DNA of 64,000 nucleotides from UBA6489 sp942490775 (GCA_942490775.1 CALNYL010000013.1:186001-250000), one strand, 5' to 3'; shown: positions 1-10,780, counted from the first letter of the stretch. The notes: a model not told the origin generated them from the sequence alone. Program-made: numbers and translations.

Positions 1-77
1 AAGGAAGGGTGCTACAGTGCTTTTAACTTAATAGACTTTTTTTTTGTTCAGTTATAAAAAAATAAATAAATTTTACT

Positions 78-1127
78 ATGAAAAATATTTACTACAAAGT
101 AGCAGATAGACCAGATAGTCAAATAAATTCATTCAAAAATCGTTATGATTTTATTAGCGAAGTTGAAATAAGAGAAGTGTTTTTAAAAAACTGATATGAG
201 GTTGAGGAGCTTGAGAAGTCTAGTAGTTGGTGAACAGCCCATTTGATATATTATGCTAAGATAAAATGAAAAAAAGATAGACTAGTTTTTAGATCAAACT
301 CTTGAAAAAAAGGATGATTTGAAGAACCTGAAATTGTTATGCAGTCTGAAAAAATTATCACAGACCTAGTTTCTGAAAAATGAGTTTCAACAAATAAGAT
401 AATAAAAGTAGATATATCTAGAAAATACTTCCCTTTTGATTATCAGATAGAAGAAGAGTTAATTTGAGTTGATCCTGAAAAGTATATTGATGAATCCTGA
501 AAGTTTTTGGATAAAAAAGAAGATTATGATAGATTATCTTATGAATTATGACAGAGTGTTGCTAAATATTCTCAAATAAAGTTTTCTTGATTTTGATTGT
601 TTGATGAAAGTGAAGTATTGAAATGAAAAGTTGTATGAATGAAAAGTGATTTTTTTAGTTATATTACTACAAATCTTAATGAGCATTTGATTTTTCTTCT
701 TGAAAATAAAATAATTGATAAAAATGTATTTGATAAAATAGTGGAGATTTTCTCTTATCATAAGGATTTGATAAATGATTGTGATTCTCGTTTAGTTCAT
801 CATGATTTAGCGGATCACAATTTAATTTATGATACTGATAAAAAATGATTGTGAGCAATATTTGATTGGGAAGCTATGGTACTTTGAGATTCTATGCTTG
901 ATTTATGAAGTTGTCCAACTTGGGGGACTCATTATCCTAGAAGGTATTTTTTAGTTCAGTGATATTCTTCTATTAAGAAATTACCTAATAATTATGAGCT
1001 TAGAATGAATTTGTATGAACTAAGAACTTGGATTTGGAAAGTAATGTTTTCAATTAGGATGGGTTTTGATGAAAAATTATTAGTAGATTGGAAAAATAAT
1101 TTGTATAATGTTCTGGAAAGGTTTTAA
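78..1127 (+). CDS. APH/choline-kinase-like phosphotransferase
   Basis: A 349-residue protein when TGA is read as Gly; ATG follows a short AT-rich leader and the stop is TAA. The C-terminal half has the aminoglycoside phosphotransferase/choline kinase catalytic pattern: H-H-D-L-A-D-H-N near residues 241-248 (catalytic Asp243, metal-binding Asn248) and F-D-W-E near 262-265 (second metal site). The family transfers phosphate from ATP to a small-molecule hydroxyl; the substrate cannot be read from sequence. The N-terminal half is divergent and I see no clear glycine-rich loop. It stands alone upstream of small unknown ORFs. It could be a sugar, choline or antibiotic kinase; the fold is fairly sure, the substrate is not. 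Confidence 0.75.
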
Positions 1128-1183
1128 TTAAAACTTTTCTGGAATACAGAAATAATCATTTATTCTAATTTGTAGAGACAAGT

Positions 1184-1208
1184 CATTGCATTGCATTGCA
1201 TTGCATTG
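1184..1208. repeat. CATTG pentanucleotide microsatellite, 5 copies
   Basis: Five perfect tandem copies of CATTG in the 117-bp gap between the kinase gene and the next ORF. Being intergenic and upstream of the ATG at 1245, a change in copy number could alter promoter spacing but not a reading frame. Confidence 0.85.
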
Positions 1209-1244
1209 GCTCTACTGAACAAGTTAATTTCTAAATAAAAAAAT

Positions 1245-1460
1245 ATGAATCCACTAAATATTCAGAATAAAATAAAATTTAAAACTGTAGAATTAAAAGT
1301 TTGAGAAGTCTATAAAATAACCTGAAAAAATGAAATAATCACGGTTATTTATTGAAAGATTTATGAAAAACTAAAATGAACAATAAAAACTTTTGAATCT
1401 TCTGTTTATCATGCTGAAGAAGTTGAGGCTGTAGAAGATAATTCTTACTGTTTGATATAA
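1245..1460 (+). CDS. Small hypothetical protein
   Basis: A 71-residue ORF (four TGA codons read as Gly) starting at the first ATG after the CATTG microsatellite. It is mostly charged with short hydrophobic strands and no motif I recognise. The next reading frame opens just before its stop and runs on with similar composition (see 1442-1681), so this may be the 5' part of a longer gene broken by a frameshift rather than a complete small protein. Confidence 0.4.
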
Positions 1461-1681
1461 AAGATTATAATCAGATACTTGATAAGCTAGATGTAGATAA
1501 AGAGTTTTGAGAATATTGTAGAGGTAATTGGAAGCAGTTAAGAGATTTGTATGATATAGATTGATTTGAAAAAGTAGATTTGTATAGGGGAGAGAAAATT
1601 GATTATGAATTTGCTTGAAAAAAATATAAATTTAATCTAGGTTTTGTTGAGAAATTAGATTATCTTTGGATAATCAGATAA
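1442..1681 (+). pseudogene. Gene remnant without start codon
   Basis: An 80-codon open stretch with coding-like composition (three TGA-Gly codons, rich in Lys, Asp, Tyr) but no ATG; it overlaps the end of the 1245-1460 ORF in another frame and is closed by TAA. A further short open piece with similar character continues to about 1790. The simplest reading is one small gene broken by at least two frameshifts. No function is recognisable. The following 160 bases to 1954 show no gene. Confidence 0.35.
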
Positions 1682-1954
1682 TTTTATAGAATTTACTTGT
1701 ATTGTTTGAATTGAAATATCAAAATCTTTGACTGAACAGATGAGTGATATGAAACAGTTTCTTTATGAATTGAGCTAGTATAGGACTTTTAATTTGGTTG
1801 AGAATTGGAAAAAAAGGAAATCCTAAATATCCTTTCATAGATGGCCGGCCTAGATAAATATTGGTTGGCTATAGAAAAATATTATAAGTTTTTTTGTAAA
1901 ATTCAAAATACTAAGATTAACTAAATATTAAAATTTAACAGCTATAGTAAATCT

Positions 1955-2812
1955 ATGAAAACAGAATTACCAAAAATACCCGAAAAACAAAAAAAAGAAA
2001 TAAAAGCAATGGCAGAAGAATTATCAGAACTTAAAAATGTAGAAAAAGTTATACTATTTTGAAGCTTTGCCAGAGGTGATTTTGTGATAAGAGATGTCAC
2101 AGTAGAACATGAAACAACAAGAGTATATCAAAGTGACTATGACATATTAGTGATAGCAAAATACTTCAAAAAAAACTACAACAAAGTCATAGATAAAAAA
2201 ATAGAAGAAATAAAAGGAAAATACAATATAGAAAGAGTTATAGATGTAGTAACAGAAGGAATAACCCATGTAAATAAAATGATTAGAGAAAGAAGATACT
2301 TTTATCTAGATATAGTAAAAGAATGAATTACACTCTTTGATAGAAAACAACATCACTTAGCAAAAGCAAAAATATTAACCCCAGAAAAAAAGAAAGAAAT
2401 ACAAAAAGAAGACTTCTGAGAATGGTTTGGAAGCTGAAATAGGCTTTTTGAGTTTTACGAAATGTGATATGAAAGAAGGTACTTAAATGAAGCAGTTTTT
2501 TTATTACACCAAACCGTAGAAAAACATATAACAGGATATCTACTTGTTAAAAGCTGATACAGACCTAAAACTCATGATCTAAAAGAGCTTATGGAATTTT
2601 TAACAAACCTTGATGATCGTTTTGAAAACTGGTTTGACTTAGATAATCCTGAAGAAGAAAAACACTTCGAACTTCTAAAAAAAGCTTATGTAGAAGCTAG
2701 ATATTCCTATAATTATAGAATCACAAAAGAAGAACTAAAATTCATAGAAAAAAAGTCTCTAGAATTAAGAGACCTTATTGAAGAACTATGTAAAAAGGAG
2801 ATAGGAGAGTAG
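1955..2812 (+). CDS. MNT-HEPN fusion protein (nucleotidyltransferase plus HEPN)
   Basis: A 285-residue protein. Residues 36-42 form the nucleotidyltransferase signature G-S-F-A-R-G-D, followed by the metal-binding pair Asp61-x-Asp63. Residues ~165-280 form a helical HEPN-like domain with the conserved stretch around Arg203-Pro-Lys-Thr-His207-Asp-Leu seen in HEPN proteins paired with MNT partners. In bacteria MNT and HEPN are usually separate toxin-antitoxin genes in which MNT AMPylates the HEPN RNase; here they are one chain, like the known nucleotidyltransferase+HEPN single-chain proteins. The classical R-x4-6-H RNase motif is not obvious. Only a few Gly are TGA. A role in stress or defence is inference. 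Confidence 0.75.
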
Positions 2813-2860
2813 GGAAGTTAATTTAATTTCTTACTTTTCATTTTTACTAAACTTTTATTC

Positions 2861-3865
2861 CTAAACAACTATTTTATCTTCTGGATTTATTTTTTGTTTT
2901 TTATAAATTTTTAAAGTTTTATTCTTATTCATTTCAAACAATAAAGGAGCAGCTATAAATATAGAAGAAAAAGTTCAAACAATAGTTCCAAAAATCATAA
3001 CTAAAGTAAATCACTTAATCGTCTTAGGACCAAATACAAAAATTGTTCACAGCACAAAAGCTAAAGTTAAACTTGTGTATATACTTCTAGTCAAAGTCTC
3101 ATTAACAGACATATTTATTATCTCTTCTAAGTTTTTATTCTTTCAACCATATTGCTTCAAATTAGCTCTTATTCTATCAAAAGCTACTATTGTATCATTT
3201 ATAGAATATCAAAGTATCGTCAAAAGAGCAGTAATAAAAAATGTATCTATTTTAAACTCTGGTATAAAGCTAGAAGTTAATATATATAATCCACTAGATA
3301 TAACTACATCATGAAAAAGAGTTACAATAGTTATTAAAGCAAAACTAAAAGAAGTAATACCAGAAACAGAACCTGAGAATGCATAAGCAACATATAAAGC
3401 AATTCAGAATATAGCTATAAATAAAGTTAACTTAGCAGTATCTTTTATATAATCTCAAAAACTAGCTCATATATTTGTATATTTTGATAAATTTGCTCAT
3501 TTATCTTTTAAAGCCTTACTTACATTATCTTTAAAGTCTATTTTTAATTTTTCCAACCCCACTTCTTCTTTTTCTTCTTTAGCGACAGAGAAACCTGCTT
3601 CTACTACAAACTTATTTTCTCATGATATTTTATAAACATTTGTTGTATTTATAACACTTTCTCCAAATTTTGCTTTCTCTTCAGTTACTATAGCTTCAAT
3701 TGATTCTATAGATATCTTATTTTCATAATCAAACTCCATTTGTGTTCATCAAGTCATATCTATTCAAAAATTTAAGTCAAAAGCAAATATTGAAAATAAA
3801 GCAAATACAAATAAAAATCCAGATATAGAAAAGAATTTAATTCTATTTTTTATGATATTAAGCAT
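2861..3865 (-). CDS. secF: Protein translocase subunit SecF
   Basis: 334 residues. SecF forms the proton-driven SecDF complex that helps pull exported proteins through SecYEG. An N-terminal membrane helix is followed by the F-G-I-D-M-T-G-G-T-Q motif of SecD/SecF first periplasmic domains, then five further membrane segments, including G-Y-S-I-N-D-T-I-V-A-F-D-R-I-R, the signature of transmembrane helix 4. Length is normal for SecF. The usual upstream partner secD is not adjacent: the neighbour on the same strand is the RCC1-pilin gene. ATG at 3863-3865 and TAG stop. Confidence 0.93.
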
Positions 3866-3961
3866 ATTTTTTGTGGTTATTTTATAAAAAATTCACTACA
3901 TCCTATATATAAAAACATAAAAATCAAAAAAAATTTTAAATTTTGTTTTTTTTTAATAGAT

Positions 3962-6235
3962 TTACTCTACACATACTCCATTCACAGATGTATATCAACT
4001 ATCAGTAGGTTCTCATTCTCATCCCCAAGATTCGTTTCCCCAAGCGGTCATACTACCATCAGATTTAACAGCTACAAAGGCTTTATCTCATGAAACCACA
4101 AAAACATATCAACTATCTGTAGGTTCTCATTGTGATCAAGAATCATTATCTCACCAAGCTACTAAACTTCAATCTTGCCTCATTGCTACAAAAGCCTTGG
4201 TATTTGAAAATATACTTATATATCCATTATCTGTTGGAGCATCACTTCATCAGTAAGAAGAATGTCCCCAAGCTGTTAAACTTCAATCTTCTTTCATAGC
4301 AACAAAAGCTCCTGCTGTTGCAAATATATTAGTATATCAACCATCCGTAGGCTCACTGTCTCCTCCATAAGAAGATTGTCCCCAAGATGTTATAGTTCAG
4401 TCTGATTTTAAGGCTGTAAAAGCTTGATTATTTGCTATTATTTTTGTATAACCACTATCTGTAGGTTCACCATTTCATCATTTAGGATTATTTCCCCAAG
4501 AGGTTATAGTTCAGTCTGATTTTAAAGCTGCAAAAACTTGATCATTTGAAGCAATTTGAATATATGAAGAATCTGTAGGTCATCAATTTCATCATCAAGA
4601 AGAATTTCCCCAAGTTGATATGCTTCCATTTCCTTTTAGAGCAGCAAAAGCACTACTAGTAGAAAACACCTGAGTATATCAACTATCCGTAGGTTCACCA
4701 TCTCATCATTTAGAACCATTACCCCAAGCAGTTAAGCTACCATCTTCTTTTAATGCAACAAAAGCTTGTTCATTTGAAAATATTTGAGTATATCAGTTAT
4801 CCGTAGGTCCTCACTCTCATCCATAAGAAGGATTCCCCCAAGCGGTTATAGTTCAATCTGATTTCAAAGCTGCAAATGCTTTATCATTAGATACAATAGT
4901 TACATAACCATCATCTGTAGGCTCTCAACCTCATCAAAGACCAGAATCACCCCAAGCAGTTATAGTTCAATCAGACTTCAAGGCTGCAAATGATTTATTT
5001 GATGAGATTACTTGTATGTAACCATTATCAGTAGGTCCTCAAGTTCCTCCCCAAGGAGACTTTCCCCAAGTTGTAACACTTCAACTAGCATCAAGAGCTA
5101 CAAAAGCTCATAGATTTGGTGAAGAAGAGTTATATAGTCAACTATACATATTAAAAGCCTTATTATAATCAGTTCATTCACATCATAAAGCTAATGGAGT
5201 TCTTGGAACTTCAGTTTCTTTTACTTCTTGATTTTGCTCTTGAGAGTTTTCATTATAGATAGCTAAATTTCTATATATACTACTTCTAATAACCTCATTA
5301 GCTAACAGCTTTGTTTTTTCTGAGGGATTATCTTCATCTATTTCTTCATTTACTACATCTCTTATAGTATCATGTAAATTTTTTAACTCAGTATCTGAAT
5401 AAATTTCTTTAAGTTTCTTTAACAGCTTTACTTGATTTTTTGTCTCTTTTAAACTATCAATAGTTCATTCATAAACCAATATATCACTAGGATTAAATAT
5501 GAATCATCAACCATCAACCTTAAACTGAGAGTCTTTATAGCTACTTGGTAGATTGTTTTTTCCGTGATATACCAACTTATCAGCTTTTTGTAAAGTTATT
5601 ATATCGGTTAAGTCTATGTCACCAGATATAATAGTTGGCACTGCTAAAACATATGTAGTGGCACCAGATTGTACTTTTGCCATTACTCAGTTATATGTTC
5701 ATTTCACATATGCATTTGCAAGTTTTTTAGAGTTTGCATAGGTAGTACTAACTGGATTAAGATTTGCACTAGATACATCTCACTCCATTATAGCAGCAAC
5801 TTCATATTCTACTCTTGTGTTAAGTATGGAGTATGTATAGGGAAGTCAGCTAGAAGGGTCAGATAATCATCTTTCAGTAGCTAAAGCATCAACTACATCT
5901 ACAACTGATTTTCATATGTATCATTGAGTCCGTACTTCTCATCAGCTATAAGACACCTCAACTCCATTTGTAGGCATTGGATATTTTAATGTTTTTGTAT
6001 TATATATTTCTACAGATTTCATTATAACTGCTATGTCAGACTTTCTTACAGAGTCTCTAGCTATTTTTGAATATCAAGAGATAAAAAGGAAGGCTATAAC
6101 TCAAAGTATAGACAATATTACAAGCATAACTATTAGTTCTACTAAAGTAAAAGCTTTCGGTCAAGAAAGCCTCAAAATACGAAGTAGTTTTTTTATAACT
6201 ACTATTATAACATTTCCTCCTTTATCTTTTTTCAT
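3962..6235 (-). CDS. Prepilin-headed RCC1-repeat surface protein
   Basis: 757 residues. Residues 22-45 carry a type IV prepilin signature (R-L-S-G-P-K-A then F-T-L-V-E-L-I-V, Glu at +5 after a likely cut behind Ala28) and a hydrophobic helix. Residues ~50-370 are an unrecognised globular region. From ~390 to the end there are about ten degenerate repeats of ~34 residues with the pattern G-x-P-T-D-x-G-Y ... A-L-K-x-D-G-(S/T)-(I/L)-T-x-W-G, matching RCC1/alpha-tubulin-suppressor propeller repeats. I infer a type IV pilus or pseudopilus-associated protein displaying a propeller. A family-level call for both ends is good; the biological role is unknown. Confidence 0.85.
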
Positions 6236-6410
6236 AAAAAAAATAATTACGATATAAAAATCTATTTTAAAACTACCTGAAAAGGATTGTATGAAAAAAT
6301 ACAAAGAAATCAAAAAACTTTAGTAATAAAATGAAATTTTTTAATAAACCTGTATAAAAATAACTTTTTCCCAATAACTCAAAAATATCTTCTTAAAAAA
6401 AATAAAAAAA

Positions 6411-6446
6411 AACCTTTATCAAAACTAGTTTGATAAAGGTTTTTTA
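6411..6446. terminator. Bidirectional intrinsic terminator
   Basis: A 13-bp stem (AACCTTTATCAAA paired with its complement) with a 6-base loop, preceded by an A-run and followed by T6. It lies just past the stop of the minus-strand gene at 6456-9053, whose transcript it would end. A few bases upstream of the prepilin gene start, 6236-6410 has no ORF. Confidence 0.85.
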
Positions 6447-6455
6447 TTCTTAATT

Positions 6456-9053
6456 CTAATAATAAATCTCTTCTATAATATCTTCAACGGGTACAACATT
6501 TTCAGGCACTTCAATTTCTACATCTTTATATTCAATAGTTGACTCATTATCCATTTCAAACTCTATAACTTTTTCTTCATCTATCTTAAAGTCAAAATAA
6601 ACATTAGCATTATTTTTACTATCTCTAGAATCAACAGTTACATTAAAATCTCAAGTAACTATCATTTCTTCTTCCTCTTCAGCTTCTACTTTTTCCCAAG
6701 AAGTGTATCTATTAATATAAAATTCTTCCTTTACTTCAAAATCTGACATTCATAATTTATATACTCTCTCACCATTCTTTTCATTTTCTAAACAAGCAGA
6801 TAATTCATACATTCAATATGCAATTCAATTTGAATCAGGTCAAACTTTATACCTATATCCAAACTTACAACCATCAATCTCTACTGCTCATAAAGGATCA
6901 GAAGGAATTCTTCCAATAAAAGTATTTACATCAACATTTCAATTTAATCATTCAAAAAACTCTTCTACACTAGGATATTCAGTATTATCTTGATAAACTT
7001 GCTCAATAGCTACTCTTAGAGCATTTAAATCATTTATTCTAGTAGAATCTCTAGCCTTAGAAATTTGATTTGAATAAATTCCCAAAGGAATATATTCAGA
7101 ATTTACTTCAAACTCATTATTTAAAACTAAATAGTTTTTTTCAAAACTACCAGTATGTTCTATTGAAATAATTTCATTGTCACTATAATCTTTTATTTTT
7201 GTACTACCAGATATTATTTTATCTTTTAGTTCAATATTTGATTTAAAAGTTTCCACAAAATCCCCAGAATAAATATATCCATAAAAATCATAATCATCAT
7301 AATCATAACTTCCATTTCTTGAACTAGCAGAAATATCAGATTTTAGAGCAGTAACAACTTTATTTGTAGAATCCCACTCTCAAGATACACCCATAGCAAA
7401 TTTAGTACCATCATCATTAAAGTTATAAGAAAAAGAAAACTCTCATTCATCATAACCAATCTTTCCACTAAAATTTGTATCTCAACCACGATAACCATCA
7501 TAATTTCAAGAATAATCAACATCTAGTTTAGATAATTTATTTTCAGAATCAGTATTTCAAGTTAAATTAGCTTTAAAAAATTCATCTTCATCATTATCTA
7601 AAATACTAAGATTTCATTTTAATTCTTTATTTTTTAGAGTTAAAGATGATTTTAATACATCGTAATTATCTACAACTCAAGTATAATCTATACTTGAAAA
7701 TCTGTTATTATTTCTATCAAGAGTAGAAACAAATTTAAAATCAATATCTCACTCTTGTGCATAAAGACTAAAATCTAATTTTTTATTTTTTACATAATTA
7801 AATAAAAGTCATTCATTTTTATATCTTTCTTGATCAGGAACTATAGTATAAGAAACCTCTTTTACTTCTGTATCTGAAAATACTATATATCCTCACACTT
7901 CTTCTATGTCTGAAATATTTTCAGTCATTTCAAATCATATTTTTGAATCTTCTCAGATTTCTATATAAAGTTCTCCTGTTCTAGCCAATTCTTCTAAAAC
8001 TCTATTATACTGACTTTCAGTACAAGTAGTTCAACCAAAAGGATCAAACCTATAAGTTAGTTCTTTCATTTTATCACAAGCATATTTTGTAGGCATTAAA
8101 TAGTATCTATTACCTTCTTTTTTATATGGTTTAAGCATAGGTTTAGAAAGAGCCACTCTTCAATCTCTTAACATATTATTTGGATTAAGACTTTTTAGTA
8201 CTGATATCATATAAGAACTATTTCTGTCTTCAATTTTAATATACCCTTTTTCTTTTGCTATTTTTTCTAAAATTTCTATAGCACTTTTAACTTCTCCTAT
8301 ATTTTCTTCAGATACATTTAAGTTATCAAGTAGTAAATAAATATTTCCATCCTTTGAAATAAAATCCATCATAGAAGAAATTTCAAGTTTTACAGCTTCT
8401 TCTCATTTTGGCATAGCATCTATAAATGCTTTAAATTTTCATTTTAACTGAGAATCAAAATTTGAAGTACTTGAAACATAATCAGGCAGTTCTAAACCTG
8501 CTTTTATTTTTCAAATAGCATCATGGTCTATATCTAGATTTATTTTAAAATTTCATTTTTCTTCATAATTACTTAGATTATCAAATTCATCAGTTATACT
8601 TTTTAATGATTCAATACCATTTTCTAGTAGATTTAACTGTATTTTAACAATCTTATCTTCTACTTTTTTTGTATCTTTATCTGATAAATCTATATTTTCA
8701 AATTTTCTTAGTACATTATTTTCTATTTTAAAGATAGCTAAATCTATACTAGTTTCTAAATAATCTATCACATATAGCATTTTTTTTCTTTTTTCAGAAT
8801 CAGAGACTTTATTAATAGCTACTTTAACTGCTACCAGCTTATTTTTAGCACTATTTAACAATTTCTCATCTTCACCATTTTTTTCCATAAACTTATCTAC
8901 CAGAGTTATATATTTTTCATATGGAACTTTGTTTCTAGCATTAGAAACATTTTGTCTTAAGTAGTACTCATCATCATCTCAATAAGCATTCACGAGTCAT
9001 GTACTCGAAAGAGCAAATATTAACAATAATATACTAGATAGTATTTTTTTCAT
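6456..9053 (-). CDS. Large secreted protein with internal pseudopilin-like segment
   Basis: 865 residues starting with a signal peptide (M-K-K-I-L-S-S-I-L-L-L-I-F-A-L). Residues ~50-330 are helical and charged; ~330-650 are rich in Asn/Asp/Gly/Ser and beta-strand-like. Around resid ~660-690 the sequence S-K-A-R-D-S-T-R-I-N-D-L-N-A-L and ...Q-D-N-T-E-Y-P, then I-P-S-D-P-L, closely resembles the post-helix part of GspG-type pseudopilins, but there is no N-terminal prepilin helix in front of it. The tail is acidic. I know no family with this architecture. It neighbours the prepilin-RCC1 gene on the same strand, which suggests a shared role in pilus-like surface structures. Confidence 0.8.
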
Positions 9054-9314
9054 AATGAAACACTGTTATAAAAAATAAAATATAAAAGTTTTATAAAACT
9101 TTGCCGAGCATTATTATAATTTTAAAAATAAAGTCAAAAGAAAAACTGTAGGTGTAGAATAAAAAGTTAAAATGTCATAAAAGTAAAAAATAGAAATGTC
9201 GTAAAGAAATTAAAAATAAAAAAATTGAAAAAAATATATTTCCTTCAATAAGACTGCAAAAGAATGTAGAAACAAAATCAAAATCAATCTCTATAAGAGG
9301 GATAGTAAATATTT

Positions 9315-9389
9315 ATGTTGCAGAAAAGTAAAAATAATGTTGCATCTTTTGCAACATTATTTAATATATTCACTATATTTATGCAACAT
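9315..9389. promoter_or_regulatory. Operator with four TGCAACAT half-sites
   Basis: Two copies of ATGTTGCA (9315-9322, 9337-9344) and two of the complement TGCAACAT (9350-9357, 9382-9389) form nested palindromes immediately upstream of the HTH gene at 9401. The inner pair makes an 11-12 bp stem. The position and symmetry suggest binding of a dimeric regulator, most simply the 65-residue HTH protein repressing its own HTH-Fic operon. Confidence 0.6.
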
Positions 9390-9400
9390 AACTAAAAAAT

Positions 9401-9598
9401 ATGATAAAAAAAGATAGAATTCAGGAAATAATCATATTATTTAAAAAACAAAAAAGACTAAAAACATCAGAAATTCTTGATTATTTTAAAAATGAGGTAG
9501 AAAGAACTACAATCTATAGAGATTTAAAAAAGCTAATAGAAGATTGAAAAATAAAGGAAGTATGAAAATGAATATATGAATCACAAACAGGCTATTAA
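9401..9598 (+). CDS. Small helix-turn-helix regulator
   Basis: 65 residues. The segment K-T-S-E-I-L-D-Y-F ... V-E-R-T-T-I-Y-R-D-L-K-K-L-I-E-D-G-K-I is a winged-helix/DeoR-like DNA-binding region; the following G-x-G-I-Y-E is the wing. Such domains are often found at the C-terminus of Fic proteins; here it is a separate ORF that ends 5 bases before the Fic-domain ORF on the same strand. It probably binds the four half-site operator just upstream. ATG chosen because it is the first start after the operator and all of the HTH follows. Confidence 0.7.
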
Positions 9599-9602
9599 GT
9601 AT

Positions 9603-10073
9603 ATGGTTTACTACAAGAAAAAATTAGAATTTAAACCTAAAACCTTTTTTGAAATCCACTCTTTACTATGAAAGTGATTACTTCCTAAGTTGGAATTATG
9701 AAAAATTAGAGAGAAGATAGTTGAGATTTGAAGAAATAAGTACATTCCTATGGATAATAAGTTTAAGCTTGAAGAAGAGTTTAATATTTTTTTACAAAAA
9801 TTAAATGAGATAAAAAATCCATTTGAACAGTCTTTGTTTATTCTTGTATTTATTCCGTATTTTCAGATTTTTTTAGATATAAACAAAAGAACCTCCAGAA
9901 TGATTTGTAATCTTCCTCTTTTAAAAAATAATTTATGAGTTTTATCTCTTTTACAAGTAAAGGAAAGGGATTATATTTTAGCTGTTTTATCAGTTTATGA
10001 GCTTAATGATATTACTCTTATGAGGGATATTTTTGTGAATAATTATTTGCTTAATATTAGGAGGTATATTTAA
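9603..10073 (+). CDS. Fic/DOC-domain protein, catalytic His replaced by Gln
   Basis: 156 residues. The Fic core reads P-Y-F-Q88-I-F-L-D-I-N-K-R-T-S-R99, followed by N-L-P-L-L-K and Y-E-L-N-D, which match the C-terminal half of a Fic subfamily I recall as having ...LQPFEDVNKRTSR. In canonical Fic enzymes (HPFx(D/E)GNxRxxR) the position of Gln88 is the catalytic His, so ordinary AMP transfer is doubtful. The protein is about half the usual subfamily length; the N-terminal inhibitory part is missing. It follows the HTH gene with a 4-base gap and ends at a strong terminator. A UGA-Gly count of four shows it is ameliorated to this genome. Confidence 0.75.
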
Positions 10074-10152
10074 CAACGACTTCGTCGTTGTTTTTTTGCT
10101 TCTATTTTTTTTAGTATTGCATTGTTTTTAGTTTTTTTGTTTGGTGAGAATT
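10053..10152 (+). repeat. Duplicated terminator cassette, copy 1
   Basis: From the last codons of the Fic gene (AATATTAGGAGGTATATT) through the terminator and past GCTTCTATTTTTT...TTTGTTTGGTG, this ~100 bp is repeated at 10781-10883. The rest of the gap to 10285 holds no gene. Confidence 0.75.
10072..10097 (+). terminator. Intrinsic terminator after the Fic gene
   Basis: AACAACGAC-TTC-GTCGTTGTT stem with a T7 tail, overlapping the Fic stop codon. The same hairpin with flanking DNA recurs at 10795-10828. Confidence 0.9.
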
Positions 10153-10285
10153 GTTTTGTTGTAGAGGTGAAAAATAGGAGTGTGAATAAAATATCAAAAA
10201 TTTCAAATAAAGTGTCAAATAAAACTTGAAATAAGAAATATGTTCCATATAATTAGACTTAATATTATTTCTTACCTAAAAAGCT

Positions 10286-10405
10286 ATGAAAGATGAAAAA
10301 TATTATACACCAGAAGAAGTAGAAAAAAAGATAAAACAGAAAATAAGACAAAATGCTCAAGAAATGATTGAAGAAATTAGAAATAAAGATTTTCAATATG
10401 TATAA
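10286..10405 (+). CDS. Small acidic/basic helical protein, antitoxin-like
   Basis: 39 residues, highly charged and helical (M-K-D-E-K-Y-Y-T-P-E-E-V-E-K-K...), ATG after a purine-rich stretch, TAA stop. Its last 8 bases overlap the start of the next gene, the tight coupling expected of a two-gene module. A short, charged first gene followed by a ~110-residue second gene fits type II toxin-antitoxin layout, but no antitoxin family is recognised and no DNA-binding domain is visible. Confidence 0.5.
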   Translation: MKDEKYYTPEEVEKKIKQKIRQNAQEMIEEIRNKDFQYV

Positions 10406-10739
10406 ACATATTTATACAACAAAAAGCTATTCAAAAATAGAAAGATTTATTAGTAGCTATAAAAAAATATTTATGGATCTTTATTATGATACCTGACTTT
10501 ATAATGAAGAGATGATAATAAATAACTATATACAGACATCAGATAAACTTTTTGATTTGATAAAAGTTAAGATAAAGGAGGAATTTGAGAAGGAAAAAAT
10601 TATATGTAAATCCTTATGAGCTAATAAGAAATGGTTCGTAATAATACCAATAGATAACTTTAGACTATTTGTCTACTATAAGGAAAATAAGAGTATTAAA
10701 GAAAGATATATACAAGATATTGAAATTTATAGAAAATAA
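10398..10739 (+). CDS. Hypothetical protein, possible toxin partner
   Basis: 113 residues, two TGA-Gly codons, overlapping the preceding small gene by 8 bases. The tail (V-Y-Y-K-E-N-K-S-I...I-E-I-Y-R-K) resembles the last strand and end of RelE/ParE-type proteins, but no catalytic set can be named, so the toxin call rests mainly on gene layout. The gene is followed by a terminator inside the duplicated cassette shared with the Fic gene, which suggests that both modules arrived or were shuffled together. Confidence 0.5.
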
Positions 10740-10780
10740 AAAGGAAATAACCTGATTTATAAAAATATTAGATCTTCATA

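Noticed and set aside
1..77. Tail of an upstream gene
   Set aside because: Short and AT-rich with no coding stretch that can be assigned.
9603..10073. Fic protein as an inactive fragment only
   Set aside because: The Gln in place of His looks like a subfamily feature I recall from full-length relatives, so loss of activity should not be assumed.
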